Shown here piece after piece: positions 24,267 through 34,164 of a stretch of 64,000 bases of DNA (positions are counted from its first letter, which is position 1; each line of letters opens with the position of its first letter). Location of the stretch: contig BCKT01000006.1 of assembly GCA_003116875.1 (NCBI GenBank), positions 1,151,934 through 1,215,933 on the forward strand, written 5' to 3'. Source of the DNA: Takashimella koratensis (lineage: Eukaryota; Basidiomycota; Tremellomycetes; Trichosporonales; Tetragoniomycetaceae). The notes under the pieces are model-generated. The model was given only the letters and a program-made list of their open reading frames with translations, did not search any database and was not told the DNA's origin. Position numbers and translations under genes: made by a program.

Positions 24267-25456
24267 GTCTGTGCTGGATCCGTTGTTAAAAGACGTGTAG
24301 TCCTGAGCCAGGCAGAAAAGGATTGACTCACAGTAGCATGTTCGCTGTGGTCTTGTTGTAAGTAGTAGTGTGTAAGGAGTGCGAGAAAGTGTATGTCTTG
24401 CTTGTGACTGGGGGGAAACTAGGGGGTTTAGCGCCACCTTATATCATACGACAGCAGTGGGTACACTTGACCGTTTGCTACAGGTCATGCACACAAGACT
24501 CCGCCAGTCGAAGGCGGCAGTCAAATACAGAGTCGATTTCCAGCCCATCCGCCTCGCCGCGCTCCTACATTTCAGCAGGCTACAGCACCAGGATACTACT
24601 CTGGTCCGTCTGCGAGCGCGGGGTTGTTTCGTCTCCGCCCGCTCGAAGGCTTCAGTCTAATGACTGAGTCAGCCTCCATCCCATATAACATACGTTTCAC
24701 CGTCGTCCACCGCATTGGAGCTCTTTGGGCTTATCTCGAGGAGTGTACATTTAGCCCACCACTCCGACTGCCGCGGCCAGATCTCCGATGGTCGAAGGCG
24801 GCAGTCTGGAGACAGAGGGGACCCCACCCCAACCACCCTGCTGTGTGCGTTTCGACGACGTCGACTGCTGCGGTGTCATTTTTGTACCCTCCGACTCTAT
24901 GAAAGGAGCTGGCAGTGTAATCGTACTGTCTTTTGTGGGCTAGCACTGTGAGGCCTTTTCGGCGGCTGAGAAATTTTGTCGCCGTGGGTGGTTGGTAGTG
25001 GTAGGCAGGAGGTGGGGATGAAGGGAAGTAAAATCTGAGGGTCCTTTGGGCTCTGGAGAGCTGGGATCGGACTGCTTAAAGACGGCTCTAGAAGGCTTCT
25101 AGATAAGAGTGCAAGCATAGGCGGAGGAACGAATGCTGGAACCAGAGCCTTCTGATGCACTTGAGCCGAGAGCCGAATGTGCCATATCAGGGGAAAAGCT
25201 GTCGGGTTTCACATGGTTCCCACCTTTCAGAGCGCAGCAACATATTCAAGTATGCATGATTCGTAGTCTCTCTCTTCCCACGCCTCAACCCAAACCAGCT
25301 CGTTCAAATCTCGAAAACACTTCACTCCCCGACCAGTCTCACCTGACAATTCGGCCGACGACAATACCCTCTCCGCTGCTTGCACCTCTGTCGTTGTCTT
25401 CAAGCCCGACTTCCGCCCGACATCTGCGACTCAGCCGTTGGCGAGGCCTCTGCCGC
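24267..25456 (-). promoter_or_regulatory. Promoter region of paralogue A
   Basis: For the - strand gene A, a TATA box (GATATAAGG in sense) lies at about 24438-24446, 170 nt upstream of its ATG. Further upstream are three copies of TCGAAGGCNNCAGT (24508-24521, 24643-24656, 24792-24805, given on +). The first and third sit near an opposite GACTCCGCC or GACTGCCGC, making imperfect inverted repeats. TATGAAAGGAGC (24898-24909) is also found upstream of paralogue C. The region right of ~25100 belongs to the 3' end of paralogue B. No gene is seen. Confidence 0.5.
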
Positions 25457-26026
25457 CTACATTGCCTCCGTCATCTTTGTGCGCTCCACGTCCGACCTCG
25501 CCCTGATGATCGACTCGACCTCGTGCAGCTTCTTATAGAAGCGGCTCATTTTCTCGCTGTCCGCTTCCACCTTGATCGCGGAGGCTGTGGAGCGTGTGAA
25601 CTCGTTGAGAGTGCCTCCCTTGATCCCGACGTACCCAGGGTAGTGAGAATCATACCTCCTCCCGAGTTCGCCGTAGGTGAGGTACGCCGACTCGTTGGCG
25701 GTCCGAACACGCGGGACACCTTCGGGGAGAGGTCTCTTCGTGTTTCGCGAGGTCGCGCTGAAACAAACGAAAAAGGGCGGATTGGTCACAGCAGAGATGG
25801 CTTCAGACCGCCTTTCGAGCTCGTAGAATGAATCGTCGTAGAAGATGTCGGTGACGTCACAAGGTGAAGGATTGGTGACAATCTCGCCTTCGGGGCCGGG
25901 CCCGCGAAGCTTGCCGAGGAGTCACTGATCGAGTACATTAGCCACCCAGAGTCTTCATGGGAACAGGCGAAGGGGCCAGGTATGATGGTTTGAGACAAAG
26001 GTTGCACTTACGTCGAGCTTGAGCTG

Positions 26027-26063
<37 letters not shown>

Positions 26064-26066
26064 ACG

Positions 26067-26129
<63 letters not shown>

Positions 26130-26189
26130 NNNNNNNNNNNNNNNNNNNNNNNNNNNNNNNNNNNNNNNNNNNNNNNNNNNNNNNNNNNN

Positions 26190-26285
<96 letters not shown>

Positions 26286-27230
26286 CAGATCAAAGCTCTT
26301 AAGTTGCGGTCACGCTTACATTCATGGAGCCCTGTGTCTTTGGACCATTCCATGGTGGGTGGTCCTTCCCTCTGGGAGCGAGCAGTGAGGACGTACATGC
26401 TTGAAAAGGAGGTTTGAGTTTTAGTGGCCGTGAAGTCCTCATGTGATTGATGATGCTCACGAACTGAACTTTTATCACCCATGATAGGGCCTCCTTGATG
26501 CCTGGCCAGACCTCGGTGGTAGCAATGTGTCCGTGCTGTGTGACGTCCACGTCCTTTGTCGTGATCAGAGATTTTCTCGGACTCGGTCGATAAGACCGTC
26601 ATCAGATCCCAAACCTACAAGCTCTTTGTCAAATTCTTTCGAGGGTTCAGGAAACCACGGGTAGAATGACTCGTAATTCCCTAGTCAGCCCAGTTAGCAG
26701 TCAGCAAAAGAGGTTGAGATTTCAACTCGAAGTGCGCGATCAATACCGCTGTCTCAAAAAGACGTACCGGAGTAGATGTGTTCCTCCGTAAGCCCAATCA
26801 GCTTTTTGACCCTTGAGCGCCCTGTGTGACCTTCAGCAATTATGTCTACTGTTACTTTTCTTCATGAACTCACATTCGACGAGCTTTTTGACGTTTTGAC
26901 TGTCTCGTCGCGCCTCAAGCGTCAACCCTCTCTCTCATTATTGCGCATCGGTACTGCCTTCACTTACGCGAGGACGCCGTCGCAGTCCCATGACACCTTC
27001 GGTTCCGCTCCTTCCCCGTACATCTCCTTTTTCCCCGTCTTTACCCTTTCGAAGAAAATCTCGAGCTCCGGTCCGTATTCCGCAGCGAAATCCGAGAAAA
27101 GTTCTGGAGCCCAATCGGCGTGTTCACCCCACAGCGGCCTCATCTTCTCTTCCGTTGTCAGCGTGACGGGTGGGACAATGGTCCATCCTGCCAAGTCAGA
27201 ACTTGGTGGTTGGGAGGAGACGAGACTCAT
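25457..27230 (-). CDS. Divergent HAD-like hydrolase, tandem paralogue B (possibly degenerate)
   Basis: Third array member, most diverged. Exon 1 starts at ATG 27230 and ends with motif I as VSWDCDGVLA, followed by a phase-2 intron as in the other members. Later pieces keep motif II as MYVLTARSQ, motif IV as TDIFYDDSFYELE, and the GYVGIKGGTLNEF segment matching VRIKGPLIEK of paralogue A. The last exon ends at 25457. I can splice most junctions, but between ...IKEALSW (about 26500) and MYVLTARS (about 26405) every GT donor is in the wrong phase. That is either a one-base frameshift, an assembly error or an unusual splice. A CT/GA microsatellite with a 60-N gap lies in the next probable intron. 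The gene may therefore be decaying or merely mis-assembled. Function of the active form: unknown phosphatase-like. Confidence 0.55.
26030..26282. repeat. (CT)n/(GA)n microsatellite with 60-bp assembly gap
   Basis: Nearly pure CT dinucleotide repeat on the + strand, interrupted by short islands near 26059-26067 and 26095-26103 and by 60 N at 26130-26189. True length is unknown. It falls within a probable intron of paralogue B, where the transcript would read (GA)n. Confidence 0.95.
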
Positions 27231-28156
27231 CAGGAGAGCGGTTGTGTGTGAGAGTATGTGTGTTTGTCAGTTGGGAGTCTGGAAGAAGGGGCGAGAGTAA
27301 AGTGGCGAGAGGAGAGGAGGGGAGGGGGGGGGGGGGGGGTGAAGGAGACAGGTTTATAGCTGCGAACCAGAGTTGCCGCTACATACGATATATGACGTGA
27401 CCGGTATACGCATGAAATGAGGGTGTTTGACGATTGGTTTTCGGCAAATCTCAACCTCAGAGCTCACTGATGAGGAACTCGCCCCCACTTGCTTCATCGG
27501 CTCCACCACGGTGTAGAAGGACCAAATGAAGGCGAGAAGTGGACAGTGCGCGAGAGGAGGTTTTGTCAGGCGGAAACGTGTCTTCTAACGGTTTGCTTCA
27601 CTATGACTTCTGGTCACTGCAATCATCATGTCGAGCTCGGATCCACTTGCTCCACTGCGGCGGAGGGTGTCGAGGATAAGAAGGAGACGAGTTGAAAGAA
27701 GAGCACCAGAGGCTTGTAGCTTATAGACGCCTGAAAGCCGATTTGCGGAACACCTAGAGAGAAGAAGGCAAGGAGGAAACAGCAGGACGTGCAAGGCTGG
27801 TCATTGCCGAACGATGCTTTCGCACCGTTTCCAGACCTTGAAATATGTTTACATTTGTCGAGCAGACTCGTGAAGACGGCGCAATGTCATTCACTGACCT
27901 CATCCCGACAAAAGACCGACCAGGGTTCTTCCTTCTGTGAATCAGAGCGAAGTTGCCACCCTTCCCACTTCACTTTCTCCTGTCTCCCAGTCCTTACGCT
28001 TGGTTGTCGGTCGTGTGATTGCCATGCATAGACGGTGAATCCCAAGAGATAGTGAACAGACTCAGCGAGCAAAGAAAACGATGAAAATGAAGAAAATTAG
28101 AAATGTAGGTAGATGTGCAGACCCATCGTGCGACCCTTTATCCTTCTCTCTCCCCT
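27231..28156 (-). promoter_or_regulatory. Promoter region of paralogue B
   Basis: In the - strand sense a TATA box (CTATAAA) lies at about 27353-27359, roughly 125 nt upstream of the ATG at 27230. A 16-nt poly(C) in sense (G run on +) occupies 27324-27339, between TATA and ATG. No copy of the TCGAAGGCNNCAGT motif found near A and C is intact here. The nearest is a weak match around 27523-27545. No gene. Confidence 0.4.
27324..27339 (+). repeat. Poly(G) tract, 16 nt
   Basis: G run on +, preceded by GGAGAGGAGGGGA. On the coding strand of paralogue B it is poly(C) in the 5' leader. Confidence 0.9.
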
Positions 28157-28169
28157 CCCCCCCCCCCCC
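28157..28169 (-). repeat. Poly(G) tract (sense) after the paralogue C stop
   Basis: Thirteen C on +, meaning poly(G) in the transcript of paralogue C, 62 nt beyond its stop at 28232. Confidence 0.9.
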
Positions 28170-28231
28170 TCCTTCTCCCATTCATTCCCCCCTCACTGAA
28201 TACTCACTTCGCTTCCGTCCGCACCGTTGGC

Positions 28232-29994
28232 TCAGTCGGACCGAGTCCTACTCACAAAGCTCTCCAGCCATGTCCTTGTCCTCTCATCCACAATCCACCC
28301 TCTGTCCGCGACCTTGTCCGCCAACTTGGTTCGGTAATCACTATACTCCTTCAAGAAAGTCTCCCACTCCTCTCGATCCGACGAGTCCCCTGCCTCGTTG
28401 ATATTTCTCTTCAAAGTCTTTTCGATCAAGGGTCCATTGATGCGTTCATCGTCTCCCAAGAGCGCGTAGTCCAGCTCGCCCCAGTTATTCACAAGGACAA
28501 CACCGGGGTACAATTCTTTGCCGTCGTTCAAAGCCGACATCTCGAATTGGTAAACTGATGTTTCGGGGAATGCTTGTTTGATCTCGGTGGTTTTGTCGAC
28601 CTGATCGTCGATGTAGAAATCATCGTAGCCATGTGAATTTCCTTGGAGTTCTGGGTCGGTAAAATACTGTGTGTTGAGAAATGAAAGGTTTTAGCTATGG
28701 ACCAGTCTGAGAAGCTGTGATAACAGTAGACATACCTCAGACTTCTCTCTCCTTTTTGCGCCGCGTTCTTTCCCGCCGCACATGAGGATATCGGTGTAGT
28801 CTGGAAGGTGGTGAATGCGGTCAGCCCTTACACACCTCTAGTGCTAGTTGCTACCATCCTTTTCTCACGCCCTTGTACCATCGTTTTTGCGTATCCTTGG
28901 AGAGTGGAACTCACGATGGTACGTATTGAGGTCCTCTAGACACTTCACTGTAGCGTCGCGCAAGTCTTCTGTCCGTGCGGTCAAAATTGAGACCCTAGGA
29001 TATCGTGAGCCAATGTTTACATCTACTCTTCGCCGGCTTGCTGGGAGTCAAAGTTTCTGGGTGTTCACACTTACTGGAGGAATGTGCTGAGCAGATCCAT
29101 TGATTGGATGTATCCCTCCATGGGACCCAACTTCCTGAGCATGACTTTATCTTCACCGTACCATCTCGTCTACGAGCAGTCCCAAGCCAAGAACGACATG
29201 CACTCGTCAGCATTCGTCATCTTCGACTTCTAATTTCCCCCGCGTTCGTAGTCGGAAGGACATCACTCACGATCAGTTCGCCGAGCTCTCCATCAGATTT
29301 CGGGAAATACTCGACCTTGGTGAAATTGCCTACATTTGCCTTGTCAGTCGCACTCGTTTTCTCCACAGATTATGCACTCCTAATGGCCAGCTTACCGTTG
29401 TTGATGTGAAGCTTGTGGAAGGGGTATGGGTCGTTGGTGGACTCCAGATCGTGCCTCATCACTGCGAAACGTGAGCCTACGTACCCATCTTCTTCCTACC
29501 AACAGCTACTCACTGCGACCGAAGAAGTCGTATGATTTCCTGTTTGTTGGCACCCCGGACAATGTGTCAGCATGGGGATCTCAGCTTCCGTGACGATCGG
29601 CACTCCATACAACAGTCACGTACAGGTTGACACCATCGTTGTCAGTCTTCCCGCGTAATTTCCTGATCGTCATTTTCTTCTTCTTCTCGGACGTCCTGTT
29701 CCCTTCAACTCCCTCGGCACCTTTCTCGTCGTCATCATCTGTGTACTCCAGTGTCTTCAACTTCTTGAGCAAGGGTAGGAAAGGCGTGACAAAAGATTGG
29801 AAGTCCTGGAAGGATTCCTCGGCCAGCTTGGTCCTCAACTGGTCGTGTTCTTCAAGACGCTCCTGCAGCTGCAAATACGAATACTCTTCCTCGGTGTCCG
29901 AGTAGTACACTTGTCCTTTTTCATTCCAGTACGGCCATTTCCCAGTGGTCTTGAACTCGGCGCGCCTGCTCGTCATCGAGCGATGGGTCGTCAT
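28232..29994 (-). CDS. Divergent HAD-like hydrolase, tandem paralogue C
   Basis: Phosphatase-fold protein of unknown substrate and clear sister of paralogue A. Exon 1 is 29994-29624, then a 26-nt exon, a 66-nt exon and a 59-nt exon, the same lengths and phases as in A. Remaining exons run to the stop at 28232. Motif I is TDNDGVN, motif II VSILTARTED, and motif IV DFYIDDQVDK. Shared blocks with A include PMEGYIQSMDLLSTF, ILMCGGKERG, VYQFEMSALN, NGPLIEKTL and WIVDERTRTWLESF. The start is the first ATG of the open frame. Sequence further upstream is open but begins with TTG. The N-terminal part has PYWNEKGQVYYSDTEEEYSYLQLQERLEEHD, matching the extension of A. Leader repeats and a TATA box lie upstream. 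Confidence 0.78.
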
Positions 29995-30098
29995 AGTGGT
30001 ACAGCTGTTGCTAATGGTTGTTCCTTCGCTCGTCGTTGTGCTGGTGCTGGTCGAGGGGGAAAGGGGTGAGCCGTGAGTGGTAGTGAGCAAGACTGAGA

Positions 30099-30178
30099 GC
30101 AGGTAAGAGAGGTCGCAGGTAAGAGAGGTCGCAGGTAAGAGAGGTGGCAGGTAAGAGAGGTGGCAGGTAAGAGAGGTC
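30099..30178. repeat. Five 16-bp tandem repeats in the leader of paralogue C
   Basis: Five consecutive copies of GCAGGTAAGAGAGGTS (given on +) between the TATA box (30233-30239) and the ATG (29994) of paralogue C. In the transcript the unit reads as a pyrimidine-rich SACCTCTCTTACCTGC. The + strand copies contain a perfect splice-donor consensus CAG|GTAAGA, but that is antisense to the gene. Confidence 0.9.
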
Positions 30179-30997
30179 GCAGGTCGTTGATGAGGTGGTA
30201 AGAGAGAAAGAGGGGAAGGAGTTCAGCTCCGCCTTATAACGGCGAACGAGTGAGTGTTGCGCAATGGCCCGTCTACTCTAACGAATGTCCAAGTCTCCAC
30301 CAAATCGAAGGCGACAGTACAACGTCAGAGTATCGACCCCATTTCACAACCACCCACACACACTGCGCGCCATCCTACCGGCTTCAACCGCGGTGGGGTT
30401 TTCAGCACCCAATTGTATGAAAGGAGCGTAAAGCACAAAGGTAGGGTGGAGGTTGGAGGTGGGAGGGAAAGTGAAGAGGTCCTTTAGGAGTTGAACGTTG
30501 GACGTTGGACGTTGGACGTTGGACGTTGGACGTTTGGCGGTTAGCGGTTGGCGGTTAGCGGTTAGCGGTTGGCGTGGGATTGTGAAATCATGTGAGAAGG
30601 CAAGGAGAGGATGCCCCAGTGGCATAGCGAAGTGGCCAGAGGCGAAGGTAACCGTCTCGTAATATTCGAAAAGGCTTCAAGCCGACGTCTCGTGAAATAT
30701 GTTTTGGAGTGAGTTCAGGTTAACAAGACTGTACGACGTGATTCATTTGCATCATTCCGATGGGGGATGGGGTCAACAAGCACCTTTATCAGGTGCTCAC
30801 TGCCATGCTAGTATTGGGTTTATTCGACACATTTTTACAGACACGAAAAGAAAACGACAGATAAATGATATTTGGTTGGCTGGACCCTCTCAAGGCGACC
30901 AGCGACGAAGTGTCCCGGGGTCGTACCAAAACCGAGATCTGAGAACCCCTTCACGGAACATCCTCCACCACTTGATTGTCGATGCTAGATTAGATTA
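30179..30997 (-). promoter_or_regulatory. Promoter region of paralogue C
   Basis: A sense TATA box (TTATAAGG) lies at about 30232-30239. TCGAAGGCGACAGT (30305-30318) and TGTATGAAAGGAGC (about 30415-30428) match elements upstream of paralogue A. Beyond them are heptamer arrays (30491-30574). The rest to 30997 holds the glycosyltransferase 3' end and no gene. Confidence 0.5.
30491..30574. repeat. Two adjoining heptanucleotide arrays
   Basis: About five copies of GTTGGAC followed directly by about six copies of GGTTAGC/GGTTGGC on the + strand. The unit length (7) is the same in both arrays although the sequence changes. Confidence 0.85.
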
Positions 30998-32610
30998 TTA
31001 CGATGTGTTGCGTTTCAACGTTAGACGTTTGGGTTGGGTTTCCTCAAAATTACTCAATCTCCTCCCTCTCCCCATCTTCAGATCCTTTATCCAACCCGGT
31101 CCCTGACCCAGCTCCATCTGGCCGACCCCACCGCCTCCACCTGACCTCTTCTCCTGGTTCTCGGAACCGCTTGACGAGGCGCGTAAAGGAGGTGTCAATC
31201 TCGTTGATCGTAGATGGGTCAAGGACGTCGAGGTATTGACGCGCTTTGGATTCCCAGGCGTGGTATCTACGTCATTGTTAGTGTTGAGCTGAGACAAAAA
31301 GGAGAGGGACGAGCTGACTCACGCTAGTTGACCAGAGCGGTCAAAGTCATAGGTTGTCGATGCGTAGACGGCTCGAATGTGGTCCTGGGTCCAGAGCGGC
31401 CAGAAGAACGTGCGCTCTGACAAGACGGTGACGAGCTGGGGGTACAGTTGGGCGAGTTTCCAAGGCATGTTCTGAGACCTGGGTCAGCTTGTGTTCTTGG
31501 ACGAACTGAAGCTAAGCTCACCACCGAGTGCACGCTCCATTGGGACTCCTCAAACGCGTCATACGTCCTCATCCAGCGCTGGAGGAACTCGGCACCCTTT
31601 CTGGCCACGATAATGGCGTTACATAACCCCTTGGGTCGCATCTCGTCGTCCGACAGAGGACCGTGGAGGAACGAAAGCATGTTGGCTTCCATACCCATGA
31701 CGGTGTCGTATTGCATCAACGAGTGGTGGGCGAAATTTTTGATTACAAAGGTGTCAATGTCGAGGTAGATGCCACCGTGCTCGAGCAGCCTGAAAGGGGT
31801 TAGCTGGTGCGACCAAAACTTGAGCAGCTAACAGCTCCTTTGAGGGAACTCACGCTTCGAGACGGAGGACATCGGCCTTGTGCGCGTACTACGACTGGTC
31901 AGCAAATGGGGTGGCTGCGGGACTGCGGGGGATTGACGCTTACATGAACGACCGGGTGACGATCCTTGCCAACCCACTGTACGTCTCGCGCAGGTACAAT
32001 CTCCACCATCCCTCTCTTGACCCCCTCCTGGTCTATCCAGCCCTCCCACCCCTTGACCCGGTCCCACCAGTAACCCCTCGGCTCGTGGATGCAGTGGAAC
32101 ATGACCCTCTCTGGCCGCAGGACCACCAGCGCCGACCGCATCGCCAGGTACGCGTAGTAAGGGAAGTCGGGTTGGGGCTCGGAACTCAGCCCGTAGACGT
32201 AGTGCACGACGTTGGGGACCGGGTCCTCGGGTAGTGGTAGCGAGTCGATGGGAGGGAGGAAAGAGGAGGGTAATGGTGGAAGACCAGGAGGGAGGATTGA
32301 GGACGTCGTCAGGGGTCGGCGAGTGTAGACGGAGAGAAAGAGGGGCCAGTGCATTCCGATCAAGATACCTGCACTCAGCATGAGCAAGCTAGGGATGAGC
32401 TTGAACAGCAAGCTTCGACTAGACTACGAGGGTGTCAGCGAGAGTGAGATGGGGGTCCTTGGAGGCCTCGGAAAAATTGGGAACAGCTTTGCCGATTGGG
32501 GCTTTGTGACTCACGTTGAGCTTGGCGTCCCGACCTGGAGAAGCAGGGATGTAGTCGTTCCCGCGTCGCACGAGCGGTAACCACCCGTCGTCCATCTGTA
32601 TCCCGAGCAT
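30998..32610 (-). CDS. Golgi-type glycosyltransferase with DxD motif (GT32-like)
   Basis: Probable type II membrane glycosyltransferase of the secretory pathway that uses a nucleotide sugar to extend glycans. Exon 1 is 32610-32515, exon 2 32423-31944, exon 3 31888-31854, exon 4 starts at 31789, and the last exon ends at 30998. A short cytosolic N-terminus (32 residues) precedes a membrane segment (LLFKLIPSLLMLSAGILIGMHW). The catalytic domain starts with VPNVVHYVYG, then YAHKADVLRLEALLEHGGIYLDIDT, the classic donor-binding DxD block of the Gly_transf_sug family. FVIKNF and an NAIIVARKGAEFL helper region follow. The C-terminus (YHAWESKARQYLDVLDP) is typical. The tail after that is low complexity. 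Donor and acceptor sugars cannot be told from sequence. Candidate relatives are Och1-like and capsule or inositolphosphoceramide mannosyltransferases. Confidence 0.88.
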
Positions 32611-34164
32611 CGTGTCTGAAGCTGAGCTGAGCAGGTGGTGGTCGTGTGCTGAAGTCGTGCGTGAGGTAGCTAGTTTGACGGCCGAGCTGCGGGATAGGTC
32701 CTTTCGAAGTGTCCGTCCGGTCGGAGTGCTCGGTTGGTCTCAAGGGGAGGTAGCGATCGGCGACAAAGGCAGCGCTGGTAGTGGAACTCGTGTCGTGACT
32801 TGAGCCAAGGTGAGATGTTGAAAGAGGGAGTTGTCGTTGTCGAGGTATGTGAATGAGGTTTGAGGTGGAGTTAGGGGGGCGGGGTGGTGTAGTCAAGTCA
32901 AGTTCAGGTCAAGGGAGAAACCGTGTCGATCGACTCGGACCGCACAGTTCAGGTTCAGGAGAGACAGGCCTGGTCTCTGGGGTTCTGGCCGGGGTGGTGA
33001 CGAGTAAGTTTTGAGATATTTGTGGATCTGAGATCTTGGCTAGCTGCGGAGCTCGCGACTGCGCGGGGAGGTGGGCCGGGACTTGGGACTTGGGACTTGG
33101 GACTTGGTAGGTGGACTGGTGGTCGCTGCGCGTTGTTGAGACTACGCGGCTACGTATGGACGGGTGGGTGGAAGTGCTCGGGGGCTTGAGGACGGAGGTG
33201 AGGGGTATGGTATTAGGGATGTAGAGTGGTAGGGAGGGGAGGGGAGGGAGGATGAGAGTGTGGGAGTGATGGTCGAGGGGCTGGTGAGCAAGGGGTCGTC
33301 GCTGGTTTGACCTGTGGTTGAGAGTGAAAGAGTGAAAGAGAAAGAGAGAGTGTGTGGGTACTTGGGGGTAAGTGAGTGGTCCATGCATGCATCGCAAGGG
33401 CAACGGCCAGGCGCCGTATTGACGTGTGTGTTGCTGTGTCGGTTGCTGACGGTGACGCTGAATGCAAGTTTTCTTTCTGGTCTGGTCAGTTTCCAGTCTC
33501 TTGTTTCGGTTGAATGGGCCAGGGGAATGGGGAGTGTGCAAGGGCAGCGGGGCAGGGGGCAGGGGGCAGGGGAGGGGAGGGGAGGGGCAGGGCAATGGCA
33601 GGGGGTAGCGTGCAAGGGAGGGGAGAGTGTGAGAGAGTGCACCAGGGAGTCGGGTCCAGGGCGCAGCAACGACGTCTAAGAATACTCGTTTCAAACGGCG
33701 CTAACAGTCTCTGTTGTCTTAGCTCTAGCCTCCTCGTCCACTTTCGCAGCAGGCGCAGCAGGCGCAGCAGCACACCCCCTACCCACTCACTCTTCGTCGT
33801 TTAGATCTTGCCCCTTGCCCCCCACGGGGAAGGGTACAAAGAGGACAGGGTAAAATAAAGCGGTGAAGGAAATTCCCGCGCCCAGTCAGTCATCGACGTC
33901 ATCGTTGATCGGGATTCCTTTCACTGGGGGGACAACCTGGGGATTGTGTTCCTGGGATCAATACCCACCCTTGGCGAGAGAGGCATGACGTGAGCAAACT
34001 CTGTACTTTGTCTTCACGTCGGGTCCAAATCGCATCCGGGGTCAACCATTCTGCATGCATATCTAACCCATGATGTATCGTCGTGTGTCTACTGTATCTA
34101 CAACAAAGCAAGATTCCAAGATGCAACACTTCCAACTCATCGTCCTGCCCTCATCCCCAAAGGA
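32611..34164 (-). promoter_or_regulatory. Promoter region of the glycosyltransferase and MYH1 3' end
   Basis: About 1.55 kb with no supportable gene. The open frames on - between 32435 and 33773 are low-complexity Pro/Ser/Leu in three overlapping frames. Local repeats: four copies of GGGACTTG at about 33078-33108. A strongly G-rich stretch on + at 33546-33605 (repeated GGGGCAGG and GGGGAGG) could form G-quadruplexes. Confidence 0.4.

Noticed and set aside
24267..24437. N-terminal extension of paralogue A to 24437
   Set aside because: The upstream frame opens with GTG rather than ATG and overlaps the TATA box. The first real in-frame ATG is at 24266.
26019..26417. Leu-Ser repeat protein across the CT microsatellite
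   Set aside because: It is only the translation of (CT)n and runs through the N gap.
30541..30574. GGTTAGC repeats as interstitial telomere
   Set aside because: The unit is 7 bp and mixed with GGTTGGC. It does not match TTAGGG-type fungal telomeres and adjoins another 7-bp array.
32909..33694. 261-codon open frame on - upstream of the glycosyltransferase
   Set aside because: Pro/Ser/Leu/His low complexity with three overlapping open frames and simple repeats. No conserved motif.
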